NCBI GenBank assembly: GCA_021234155.1 | Contig: JAJEKV010000032.1 | Location: forward strand, 6,356,736-6,420,735 | DNA: 64,000 nt | From: Isoetes taiwanensis | Taxonomy: Eukaryota > Streptophyta > Lycopodiopsida > Isoetales > Isoetaceae | Direction of reading: 5' to 3' | In this document: positions 16,101 through 26,750 of the stretch, piece by piece | How positions within the stretch are numbered: the first letter of the stretch is position 1 | Layout of the letters: each line of letters opens with the position of its first letter | Made by a program: the position numbers and the translations under genes | The notes under the pieces: generated by a model | The model's input: only the letters and a program-made list of their open reading frames with translations | The model's database searches: none | What the model was told of the DNA's origin: nothing

Positions 16101-19100
16101 AGGGTTACTCTTGCTCATTTCTAATTGTGACCATTCATTAGTCCGCAAAACTCTAAATTTCTGATCCATCTAAAGCTGCATTGTTTCTCTAAAGCGACGA
16201 GAGACTTGGGCAGCATTTCCAGTCCAAAGAGAAAACATCACTACCAATGCGTGTAAGTGGAAACAGTTTCCACATGTTGCCCTTCAGAAATAAAGGAGTT
16301 ACCCTTTCATTCCCTTTTAAGAGGTGTTAGAAACCACCACCTTGGTCTGTCAGGTGTTAAGAATCATCAGCTTCCACATCATCCGCATAAAGCAAAATGG
16401 GAGATACATTCTTGCGCAAGTGTGGAGCCCTGTCTCCCAAAGAATGAGGGTCCGCAAGTCAAGGCCAAGTAGTGTTGGAGGAGAAAGATAATCAGGCTTG
16501 ATTAAAGCCCAGAGACGATGCCTCGTCATTGAACTTCAAAGCACTTTCAATGAACGTGAGCATATTCGTATCCTTAAACATAGATTGTGGCTCATGCCTA
16601 CTTTCAGGGATAATTACCCTGATAATAAGACATATTCGTATTGTTGTTGGAGCTAGATAGTATGGCCTATGATTTTTGTTGGAGAATGGCAAGCTCTTAT
16701 AAATAAAAATTGGTGGAGACAACCCTTAAAACATGTGCACATTCAAGTAGGGACCAAATGTTTGCTTATTGCATCGGAACGAGTTGCACATATATAATTT
16801 TAGCATATTAGATGGGGAGGCTGCACGATTGAGATATCCCTGTTTTTAATGCATTTCTAGAATGGCTTCAGGTCCTTTCCAGCACATCTTTTGAACTCCC
16901 AGATGAGACTATTGCTGCAGGGGACAAAGTTATATCTGCCTTAGTTCCTCAAGCGCAAGCTTCTTCAAATCAAGATAAGCCACAACCTGTAGAAAAAGCT
17001 CCTGCAAATGAAGACCCATTTGCAACAAGCGAGATAGATAGTATGGCCTAGAAGCTAGATAGTATGGCCTATGATATTTGTTAAAGAATGGCAAGCTCTT
17101 ATAAATAAAAATTGGTGGAGACAACCCTTAAACATGCACATTCAAGTAGGGACGAAGTGTTTGCTTATTGCATTTGAACGAGTTGCATATGTATAAATTT
17201 AGCATATTAGATGGGGAGAGTCTCCAAGCAGGCTGCACGATTGAGATAGCCCTGTTTTAATGCATTTCTAAAATGGCTTCAGGTCCTTTCCAGCACATCT
17301 TTTGAACTCCCAGAGGAGACTATTGCTGCAGGGGACAAAGTTATATCTGCCTTAGTTCCTCAAGCGCAAGCTTCTTCAAATCAAGATAAGCAGCAACCTG
17401 TAGAAAAAGCTCCTGCAAATGAAGACCCATTTGCAGCAAGCGAAGCCATTAACAAGCCACAAGAACTTGCCGGAGGATTTCAAAAGAGCAAGGACACACC
17501 TTCTGATGTAACTGCTGCTTTAGCAGAGCTTGTAGTACCCCCGATGGCCCTTGGTACTGCAGAATCCACCTTTGTAGGCGTGGAAGGGTTTGAAGGTGAT
17601 TATGGTGGTCTAGACGTTGGCGATGGTGAAGATGATGGCTTTGGTGATGCCTTTGACAGTTTGACTGGTGCATTTGGCGGTGGCTTAGATGTTTCTGATT
17701 ATGCTGCTGATAAAGTGACGCCTGCCAGTGAGCTGACTGGATTGGAAGAATTGGAAGGTAAGGGGGTTTCAACAGCAAAAAAATCTTCTGTTGAGGTCGA
17801 AAAGAAAACTGATGCCATAAACGAGCTCTTCTCAAGCGGGACTCCTGAAGGTAAATTGCTAGATGTAATTTTAAATGTATTGCAAACTGGAAATATGTTC
17901 TGTAACCTTTTTGATTTTGCAGGAGCACCCAAGAAGGAAGAAGAGAAGAAAGGGCCTTTACTTTGGTTAGTGGAAGAAATTCATGCGGAATTTAAGGGGC
18001 TTGTGATTTCTCGAGCTGGATTGCAAGGTTCATTGCAACTAAGGACAGAAAATCCTAGTCTTTCTGGAAAATCTGAAACTGAGTTTTCTTTTGCTCTTGA
18101 AGGTGCTGCAGGCGTAAAGGTGCTTCTTTTGCATCTTTTTCCTCACAGGTTTTACTTTTGTGTTATTGGATTCATCTACAATTAATATTCTTTTTGTAGA
18201 GGGGGGCAATCCAGAGTTCCATTGCTAGCAGCCTAGGTGAAGGTTGCTTCCATGTAAAAACTTCACATGAAGATAGCCCCCAAACAGTTATGAAGTATCA
18301 TTTGCAACCACGGTTCACCCCATTGCCAATTCGGTTGAGGTATGAGTCTTGACTTAAAAACGGTTTCATGAATAAGACTGTCACTGCACCTCTAGCAATG
18401 TGAAGACTCTATATTCATTTACGTGCTATTGATACTCGCAGGTTGGTCACTCGTCAAGTAGGTTTTATTCTGTCAGTAATGGTCCAGGTATGGCACTACT
18501 TTAAATTGTTTTGAATTTGAGTATTAGAACAAGTCTGTTCAGAATGTGACGGAGTATTAGTTCAGCACACACACTGTTTCGTTTGTAGTCACCAAATAGA
18601 GATGCAGCCCTTCAGAGCAGGCATTGGGTTGAAAAGATATGACGATCTTCCTGCAATTATAGAATGGATGATGGGGTAAATGTTCTCCTGTTTAACAAGA
18701 TCTGAACTGCATAATCTTCTTTTGAGGTTCATATGCTATCATATGTATTTCATCGACAAGCAAAGAATAAGAGTTGACATGTGATTTTGTTCCTTCCCCA
18801 ATATCTTCACTGCAGATGATTCCATTTCCGTTGTAAATTATTGTGCAGTAAATAGTATCACTAAAAGCCAGAGCATTTTTTTCAACTCAAAATTGACACA
18901 GTCGGAAGCTTCAAATAGTCACTCTTGATAGTGTTTCTATGCAAAATGTACATTTACTGACCTGTTCCTTTATTCCCCGCAGTATGTGGTCAACCCGTAC
19001 TTGCCAGGAGTTCTGAAGGACGTGACATTTATTCTCTGCTTGCCTTGCACTCCTGCCTCCTTTAAAATGTCACCAAGGTTAGAGTTATAGTTTTTTGATG

Positions 19101-19644
19101 CTGCAATTTGTGTTTAATCGTTGTCAGTCCTAGCACCGTTGGCACCTTTGTTTAAACATTATACCTTGTAGAATTTGAAAGGTGCGAGTAGCATAACCGT
19201 TATTTTCATCACCAAGCTGTCATTGTCAGGGAATATAAATCCTTTGCTGAATGTCACTGTTTCTAATACGTTCCTTTTTAATAAAGGGGCATATGGGATA
19301 AGTCTGTTAAAGAGGTTCGTTGGCACATTCAAGAACTTACGGTAAATATTATGAATGACTCGAAGATTATGCATGTGAAGATCTTAATCACGAATTATCT
19401 TTGATTATTGCAGCAAAAAGATCCTCCAGGCCGTTTACGAGTTCAGTTTCCTTTGGAAACAAAAGACAATGTGATTGGATCAAATGGTAATACAAAAGAC
19501 GAAGGTGTAAAGGCTAGAGTAGAGTTCACATGTAAAGACCAAACGCTTTCTGGAATCACAGTTCGTCCCACTCATGAAGGGAACACTGACTTCCACATTG
19601 GCGAGCATATGTTTAAAGCGGGTTCTTATGTATGTTCGGTATAG
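13109..19644 (+). CDS. TML: TML-like muniscin/mu subunit of the TPLATE (TSET) endocytic adaptor complex
   Basis: The TPLATE complex subunit TML (TCUP of TSET) acts with TPLATE, TASH3, LOLITA and others at the plasma membrane in clathrin-mediated endocytosis. Thirteen exons keep one frame and give about 646 aa: 13109-13167, 13468-13578, 13792-13851, 14096-14215, 14577-14643, 14970-15161, 17283-17850, 17923-18119, 18200-18339, 18442-18487, 18983-19077, 19287-19341, 19414-19644. The start reads MSCLAVALQPLNGPD, like plant TML. The longin-type N-terminal part includes FRVVYRLVNSIYVLGIANTD and IYMALDVVLHGVS. An acidic linker with NEDPFAAS, NKPQELAGGF and VEGFEGDYGG follows. The C-terminal mu-homology domain spans about residues 405-646 (TEFSFALEG, FTPLPIRLR, PPGRLRVQFPLE, LSGITVRPTHEGNTDF). 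Intron 6 (15162-17282) has a GC donor and contains a duplicate of the start of exon 7. Intron 7 (72 nt) is frame-neutral and stop-free. Family assignment is from remembered plant sequences. Confidence 0.92.
14300..14415. repeat. two-copy tandem repeat (58 bp) in TML intron 4
   Basis: Two adjacent near-identical units starting GCTCAGACTAGCATG at 14300 and GCTCAGACTAACATG at 14358. They differ by a few substitutions. Confidence 0.9.
14766..14879. repeat. two-copy tandem repeat (57 bp) in TML intron 5
   Basis: Units start AATTAGTGTTAGAGAAGC at 14766 and 14823 and are almost identical, so the duplication is recent. Confidence 0.93.
16651..17463 (+). repeat. tandem duplication (~405 bp) copying the start of TML exon 7
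   Basis: Both units begin AGCTAGATAGTATGGCC (16651 and 17053). Both contain the same intron end (ATGGCTTCAG) and about 150 bp of exon 7, starting at 16872 in unit 1 and 17283 in unit 2. The exon parts differ at only a handful of bases. In unit 1 the frame runs through NEDPFATSEIDSMA into a stop at about 17047-17049. In unit 2 it continues into the rest of the protein. Unit 1 is therefore a premature-termination exon with a usable acceptor, either skipped or giving a truncated isoform of about 260 aa. Confidence 0.93.
17851..17922 (+). other. 72-nt frame-neutral intron 7 of TML
   Basis: The intron is GT...AG, divisible by three and without an in-frame stop, so retention would insert 24 residues (starting GKLLDVILN) into the linker just before the mu-homology domain. 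Confidence 0.75.
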
Positions 19645-20548
19645 CCATTAAAATATTATTTGTTTGCTGGTAGTAAATGCCGTTTTGTATGCACGAGTGA
19701 TTAAAGGTAGGTAGGTAGATAGATAGTATTTTGTAAGAGGGAATATCTGGGTGAGGTTTTCCTCGCTAGAAATACAGAAGCGGCACCGCCTCAGCTGGCG
19801 GTGCCGCCGTTAAGGCTGGCGGCGCCGCTGAAGAATATTCGAGAGGGAAAACATTGAGGCAAATAGATTTCCTTACACAATACACATCTTGCTTCTCTTC
19901 AGCTCTGTTGCAGCGGATCTAATCCTTCCTTGGTTCTGATTGTTGCTTTCGATTCTTGGTGATCGATTCTCTTTGCCCTTTTTTTCTTGGTTTCTTTGGT
20001 CTGGAACTTAAGATTCAGCAGTGATAATATTGCAGGAGGGATTTCTTCTGATGATGCTTTATGGTGTATCTTCTAGTCTGTTAGATAGCAAGAAAATATG
20101 AAGATTTATTCCCATTCGATCATTTTTCTTGAAACAACTCTTGAAAGCAAGAATTAGATGTGCACCATAGGTCCATTTTTCCACCATGTTGTCGGGTGTA
20201 CTGATGGATCTGCGCAATATCCATGTGCCATGGCTTCATTTTTTTTATCTGCCAAATTTGAGCTTGCCTCCGTCGCTTACATAAGAATTGAAGAAAGAAG
20301 CAGCGACGCCGCTCTTGAAACCACGAGTCACTTTTCCACAGCATGTTAATGGCAGAATAACGCTTAATTTGAAGCGTGTATTACCTAGGGTATGGTCACA
20401 TGAAGAATGTCAATAACTGACTGCTTCATGTCTACGTGAGCATTTAAATTTAGATAGGGTCATGAAGATGTCAACTGCATCAGAGCTTTTGCATCGTTCT
20501 TCTTCCTGCTAAGAACTCGGTGTTGCCAAAGTGTCCTCAGATTTGCAA
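19645..20548. other. intergenic region 3' of TML
   Basis: No gene seen. Contains a perfect GC-rich hairpin at 19780-19807 (GCGGCACCGCC, 6-base loop, GGCGGTGCCGC) followed by a third related GGCGGCGCCGC block, in otherwise AT-rich DNA. This is probably a fragment of a transposable element. Confidence 0.6.
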
Positions 20549-20707
20549 CATGTTGAGATTTAAAGGATTCATGTTGACATGTTGAGATTTAAAGGATTCA
20601 TGTTGACATGAATCCATTCAACCGAGTAGAGAGCTGTCTTAACATAGCAATGTTAATATGAATTCTTCATATCTTAACATAGCAATGTTAATATGAATTC
20701 TTCATAT
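20549..20707. repeat. two small tandem duplications
   Basis: A 29-bp unit (ACATGTTGAGATTTAAAGG...) is repeated at 20549 and 20578. Thirty bases later a 35-bp unit (TCTTAACATAGCAATG...) is repeated at 20637 and 20672. Confidence 0.9.
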
Positions 20708-20973
20708 TTGAAGATTGCATGCGACCTTTTTGTTTTGGGATTTTGACACCTACTGATGGATGGATGTCAGCATCTTCATGTGAGCCTGCCCTTATCTCTT
20801 TTATTGACAACTCATATTGGGGATGACCATGTATAAAATTATCACCGTTATTGGTGGTTAAGGTCTGAGCTTCACTATGAAATTGATCACGCACACTTTG
20901 TTGCTTGTATGACATAAGGTTTGCTATAGATGATTCCCATCAGTTTTTTAAAGGTTGGGGAGGTTTCTTGATG

Positions 20974-21050
20974 TTTTTTGTTTTTGTTTTTGTTTTTGTT
21001 TTTGTTTTTGTTTTTGTTTTTGTTTTTGTTTTTTTTTTGTTTTTGTTTTT
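20974..21050. repeat. (TTTTTG)n microsatellite
   Basis: About 77 bp of TTTTTG hexamers with one T-run interruption near the end. From here to 22535 I see no gene. Confidence 0.95.
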
Positions 21051-22535
21051 ATTAGGTGTAAGTTAAAAGGTTTATTTTTAGAGAGTCACATTGGCTTCCT
21101 TTGCATCCTTCAGACCCAAATGCCCAAGGGTTCTCTAATCCGGCTAGGTCCGGCATCCTTCAAACCCAAACTGCCCAAGGATTCTCTAATCCGGCTACCT
21201 CTGGCCGTCTCTGGCAGCGCAAGTGTTTTTGGCACAGGGTCTTAGTTTAAAAACCTTCCGCCACAAGTCTTCTGACACAACTGCTTCATTTAGAAATCGA
21301 AGTTTGGGTCATTGGGGCTGCCCTTTGAGCTCGATTCATAAAACCAAACAAAGCGGTTCAAAATGGGAGCACGTAAATCGCTTCTCAAAGTTTTTATTAA
21401 AAGATTTTGCTGTCTGTAGGGTTTATGTTTCTTCGTATCTGCCATAGCCAAAAGAAATGCAATTGTTTGTGATTCAAAAGCTTACTGCCTGCATCCAGAG
21501 CAGGAAGAATCGATCATTCAGCTTTCATTCCTCTTCCATTTCTGTTCATCCTTGGAGATTTGTGTGCATCCACTTCTGTTGTTGCTTCTACCTCTGAATC
21601 TCGCTTTTTTTGTTCTGGCCATTGCATGTGCTGTAGCTGCCATTGCATATGATTGAGCTGCATGTGCTTCGTTCGCCGGAGCTTATCAGGTTCAGGCTCT
21701 GGCTTCATCGAACCACTGGCTTGTGCATGTATTTGCACATTTTGGTGTATTCATTATTTATATGTGACAATTCAATGGTTTAACAATGGTTACAAGTTTT
21801 AAAAAATACAAAAGGTTGCACTTAGACGATAAGGTTGCACTTATCATCTAAGTGCAACCTTATCATCTAAGGTTGTATGACATAAGATCTATCTTTGCTA
21901 CATTCTAATAGTTTGTTTTGTATGAATTGATCGTAATCCGAAACTATTTAGTTTTTCATGACGCCGTGGCAATTAAGTCTTAAATGGTGATGTCTCCCTC
22001 AGTGAAGGGAACATAAATATCCTCTTCCTTGGCCTCTTTTGCCCAACAATTTGTGTAGGTGGTGGTGGGTACGTCGTGGCTCATTGGCAACATCCGATTG
22101 GAAACACCACATCAACGTTGCTTTGTTGGTCAAGGCATTGTCATTAAACGACTTCTAATACTACCAAGATGTGCGTGGAGGGCTGCTCTCCAGTGCAGGA
22201 TAAAGTGGTTAAAATTAGATATCAAAATCATGTTTTTACAACCTATATTTAAATCAAAATTGCTATTTCAAGGACGTCGACATTGAGTGCAATACTGTCA
22301 GCAGCTAGAGTGGCCATCGAGAATCCCAGATAAATTGACGAGGAGCATAATCAGAGACCCCAGTTCCCTACCGAATCATGTGAAAGGAAAACTAGCTCCA
22401 GACTACAGCAAAGGTCACATGAGCTTCGTGCAAATCAACCCCATCATTTGGGGCTTACAACAAATCGATTCTAAAGTTTGAGGGTTTTGCCCCACACAAG
22501 GTGAGCTAGAATATTAATTAGGATCTTAGCCAGTC

Positions 22536-23150
22536 TGTAACAACCCTATGGTTGACTGCTCGAGTATTCAATCCTTGAATGTGTCTGTGGAGTGTTCTCG
22601 AGACACCAGCATAAATGGGTAGAAGTGACTACTCATAAACATCTAGAGGATTTTGCACATTTAGTTAAGGACATGTCGACTAGGAACATTACATTTGGTA
22701 TCAGAGCAGGTCTCGAGTTTGAGTCTCTATGGGTAATTTGGTAAGCTTGATAATCACCGTCAATGGTATACTGGTTAAATCATATTCTTAGATGCTCGAG
22801 GACGAGCATAGTTCTAGTGGAAGAGATTGTAATGGGCCCGTGGTTGACTGCTCGAGTATTTGATCCTTGAATGTGCCTATGGGGCATTTCCAAGACACTG
22901 GCATAAATGGGTAGAAGCGACTACTCAGAAGCATCTAGATGGCTTTGCCTAGTTGGTTTCGAATATGCCTGTAGGGCGTTCCCGAGTGACCGACATAAAT
23001 AGATAGAAGCGACTACTCGTAAACAACTAGATGGTTTTGTCTAGTTGGTTTTGAATGTGCCTGTGGGGCATTCCCGAGACACCAACATAAATGGGTAGAA
23101 GCAACTAATATTTATTAGTTGGTTAAGGGCACGTCAGTTAGGAACGTTGA
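22536..23150 (+). mobile_element. TRIM-like miniature LTR retrotransposon
   Basis: The 5' LTR (22536-22693, 158 bp) starts TGTAAC and ends ATTACA. Two bases later comes the primer-binding site TGGTATCAGAGC (22696-22707), complementary to the 3' end of plant initiator tRNA-Met. The internal part is only about 134 bp and ends in a purine run AGTGGAAGAGA (22816-22826). The 3' LTR starts TGTAATGGGCC at 22828 and has been expanded: three 92-bp units begin at 22869, 22961 and 23053. It ends near AGGAACGTTGAT, where the TTACA end is mutated. No coding capacity. A clear target duplication was not found. Confidence 0.75.
22696..22707 (+). promoter_or_regulatory. primer-binding site (tRNA-iMet) of the TRIM element
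   Basis: TGGTATCAGAGC, two bases after the LTR end. This is the standard plant initiator tRNA-Met primer site, and it is identical to the one at 52796. Confidence 0.85.
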
Positions 23151-23553
23151 TGTTTTGGCCAGTTGGTTAGGCAGGGGTGGTTGGACACCATGGAATGGTG
23201 CGAGCTATGGTCTTGTGATGCTCGAGGACGATCAAATATTCGATAAGCCCATTCGCAAATGCTGTAGTGAAAAAGGAGCCTCCAAGCAATGGTCTATGGA
23301 ATTGAGCTTCAATGTAAGTGCTTCACGATCCAAAGATTCGTCAATGGAAGAACAAACTCCATTTACTAATTTGATGCCCATTCTCCACAAGGTTTTGCTC
23401 AAATGTGAGCCATGTTCTAAGCCATCATCAAATAAAGCAAAAGCTTTTAAACCCTTCAGACGATGTACATGCCCATAGCAGCCTTTGAATTAATAAAGGA
23501 TTCACACCATTTTTTATTGGGCTTCGCTATATAAGCTACAATGAGACAAATGC

Positions 23554-23754
23554 GTGTCTGCATCTCCACAGTGCAAGGTACATGCCATATGTGGCTGTCT
23601 AAATTTCTCAAGTGAATCTACTATAACAAAAATAGCCGCACAACTGGGAGCCAACATCAGTGCAGATGAGGAGGTGGATGAATTACAGACGCCACTTGCT
23701 TCTGCAAATGGACCATACATGATGGAGCTTCAAAATAAAGTTCTTTCTTTGTAG
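23554..23754 (+). other. possible terminal exon, unrecognised
   Basis: A good acceptor (TGCATCTCCACAG near 23572) precedes an open stretch ending in a stop at 23752-23754, with a sequence that looks protein-like (KIAAQLGANISADEEVDELQ). I do not recognise a family and no partner exons were found. It could be a captured gene fragment or chance. Confidence 0.2.
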
Positions 23755-25439
23755 ACACACTGAATCTGACGAAATCATGCTATATGTTTCTTCTTTAAAA
23801 TATTTAGAAACCACAATTTTGTTATAACTCTCTTCTTTTCGTGCCCAGTAGACAAACAAATGCAAAATGTAATGCAAAATGTTTCTGGAAACATGCACTG
23901 TATCTTGCCTCAAATTTAAAAACTCTTTATTGCTCTTTACCCTTGCAAAAATTAGGACAGAAAGCTTATTAGATCCATTGTCAAACTACCTGTTTACAGA
24001 GCTATGAGTATCCCCCTTTTAGATCTTTTCCAGACATTCTTCATTGCTACCTGAAAATACCATTCAACTCTTCATTCTTCTGAATCAACAAACGAACTGA
24101 ATATTGTAGTGAATATGTGCATTTGATCCAAACAGAGTATTTAGGCAACACAAAACCACGAGGATAAAGGAAGAAATAGATGGCACAAAACCTACCACTT
24201 TTGATATTGTGTCTGATGCAAATACTTTAGAACTCTACATTTTTCCTTTTACTCGAGGCAATTCATCGTAACTTTACACGTCTTTGATACTGCTTCTAGC
24301 AAAGGCGAGAAACATAAACATAGTTTTGGACTCTTGAAATACAAACTCTAACACAAGTTATAATGGTAAAGAGAGCAAAGCACCGCCGCTAGCTTAGCAA
24401 CACTACCTTATGCTTCTGCGTCAAAAGTGGCTGGCACCAGGCTGCTTCTGCAAAATATAGGAGGCTCAAATGGCTTCTCGACCCCGCAACAACTTAGTCA
24501 TCAGTAAGAAATAATCATGAACCAAGTCCTATATTTGGTTATTGTTATGCTTGTAGTGGTCTCTGAGAAAGACCGAATATGTACCTTTGATGCAACCAAG
24601 CAGTAGGCGCTTTTATGCTCTTCGAGAAAACCAAGTACATTTCTGGCGCGATCTAAATCAAACAGGGACGAACAAGCTCAAAGACATAAGGGATAGGCAA
24701 AACCAAAAATAGGAATCCCACTTGCTTGCTTCCTACAATTTAGAAGAAGCTAACCAGAAATGATAACTAATTTTCCTTTTCTAGAGTCTTCCATCTGCAT
24801 TCTCATTTGCAAACTAAGAACTGTCCGTAATAGACAATATCTTCAACTTTGAATCGACGAAAGCATACTCTCCATTTATACGAAAACACGGAAGAGACCA
24901 GATCTCTCCAGAACTGTAATAGAAGCCTCTATAAAAGCGGGACATTACAGATCGAAGCCTCTAGAAGAAGCCCGAACGTTTCCAGAATCGCCCATAGCAC
25001 CTTCTAGAAAGACCATGATCTTTCTGAATTTTTTTGGTGCTTGCACGTGTACATTCTAAACATAAATGTCAACGTGAATAAAACAAATTTAAGCTGCTCC
25101 CTTATCGGTCGTATTACATAGAAGGTATTACATATCGGCCGTATATGCATAGAAGGTGCAGAGTGCGATATTTTAGGAAAAAGGTACAGACTTAGATATT
25201 TTTAAAAGAAAAGATATGGATGTTTTTGATGAAGCTATTTGTCATAATTCAACCCTTACTCAACCTTTTCTAGCTATTCCATGATAGTTCTGGAATAGCC
25301 TCTTCCTATTCGTTACTTTGGGTCTTCGACCCATTATCAACCAACAAGGATTAATTGCTAATTTGCTACATTTCTTATAATCTTACATGGTGTATCTTAT
25401 TAATGAATGGGAATTCATTAGATTATTTGGTTAATAGGA
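23755..25439. other. long region without supported genes
   Basis: AT-rich sequence with no motif, splice-linked frame or repeat family that I can support. Confidence 0.55.
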
Positions 25440-25700
25440 ATGTTATGGCTAATGGGAATCTTATGTCTGCTTGTGCTTATCTGTCAAGTCTTCTGAACCG
25501 CTCCCCCGAGCCTGTGGCGTAACAATCCTTCATGTCTCAAGGTTCATCGTCCTCGATCATCTATCTTGAGAAAATAAGTTCTGTCCTTCCTGTCTCAAGA
25601 CTGATCGAATTTGATCATTTGCCTTGCAAAAATTCCATCCCTTCTCAAAGGCTAATCGTACTCGATTATCTGACTTGAGAAGCAACGACTTTTTTCCCAA
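25440..25700 (-). repeat. left arm of a long inverted repeat
   Basis: Its reverse complement matches 26490-26750, anchored on CCGCTCCCCCGAGCC (25498) against CTCAGGGGGAGCGG (26681). Inside the arm, roughly 60-65 bp units each contain a small palindrome of the GATCAAATTCGATCAG type. Downstream (25700-25860) the repeats continue in degenerate form; the minus-strand frame over 25652-25852 reads as repeated IDGKITSLEENL-like heptads, which may be only a by-product of the repeat. Confidence 0.75.
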
Positions 25701-26489
25701 AGCAAGTCCATGACTATCTGCTTAGGAAGGTTTTCCAATTCCTTTCCAAGGCTGGTAGTCTTACCATCTATCCTTGCGAGGTTCTCCTCAAGGCTAGTAA
25801 TCTTACCATCTATACTTGTGAGGTTCCTCCCTGATATACCATCTATCCGCAAAGTTTATAACATGTCCTTATCTCTAGGCTAGTAATCTTAACATCATTC
25901 TTTGGGAGACACTTCAAAACAATGAACTTAAAATCAGGCCAGAGCTCCACCAAGTGGATGCTATCACTATGGAGGACCTTGTTACAAGCATTACTGTCTA
26001 AAACTAGCAGCCAATACAAAAACAGTACCAGAACCACCAAAAGATGATAAACGAGCAAAAGCATGACCTATTGCACATATTTCACAAGTTCAATTTGCTG
26101 AAGTTGCACTTGAAAGCTGCCATGCCAAACTTGACAAAGAAAAAGCGGAAGCTTACATGAGGAGCAGACTTCGAATTGGTTATCAAAGTAAAGATAAGTA
26201 AATTAAACAGATTTGCGTGTGCATGTGAGTGCATTGAGCATTATAATCATTTGAATTGAATAAAAAAAGTTGTCTTTTGCTTCAAATGTTTGCTCCATGA
26301 AAAAAGGAGGTTACTGTGTTTGCATCGCAATAACCGGATCCTAAGTACATTGTTTTTAAACGTCTCTCAAGGCAGGCAGTAACTTTACCGGCCTTAGAGA
26401 AGATGTGGAACACATTCCAAAGCAGATAGTCAATTGACTATCTTTGTTGAAAAGGTTATTATTTCTCAAAACAGATAATCAAGTTTGAT

Positions 26490-26750
26490 TAGTCTTTGAG
26501 AAGTGATGGAATTCTTTAATACAGACAATCGAGTTCGATCAGTCTTTTAAGAAGATATTCTCGCAAGGCCGATGATAGAGTGCGATCAGCCTTGAAACAG
26601 GAAGGAAAGAGCTTATTTCCGCAAGGCAGATGATCAAGGACGATCAGTCTTGAGAGGGAAGAGAATTGTTATGGCACAAGCTCAGGGGGAGCGGTTTTGG
26701 AGCCTTGACGGATGAGCACAAACAAGCGTAGCGTTCCCATTACCTAAACA
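26490..26750 (+). repeat. right arm of the long inverted repeat
   Basis: Pairs with 25440-25700 at roughly 70-80% identity by eye. It ends with CTTGACGGATGAGCACAA. A third partial copy of that end lies at about 27345-27380 in the same orientation (ACTTGACGGATGAGCACAA), so this is a dispersed repeat family and not only a local hairpin. Confidence 0.72.

Noticed and set aside
16330-16450. Minus-strand ILLYADDVEADD inside TML intron 6, resembling a LINE RT palm motif.
   Set aside because: No other RT block is found around it in any frame, so a single short match is not enough.
21514-21738. Minus-strand frame rich in Met-Gln-His.
   Set aside because: Low-complexity composition from repeated CATTGC/CATGTG words, with no family features.
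22536-22693. Cassandra-type TRIM (LTR containing a 5S rRNA promoter).
   Set aside because: No 5S rRNA A-box/IE/C-box sequence is present in the LTR.
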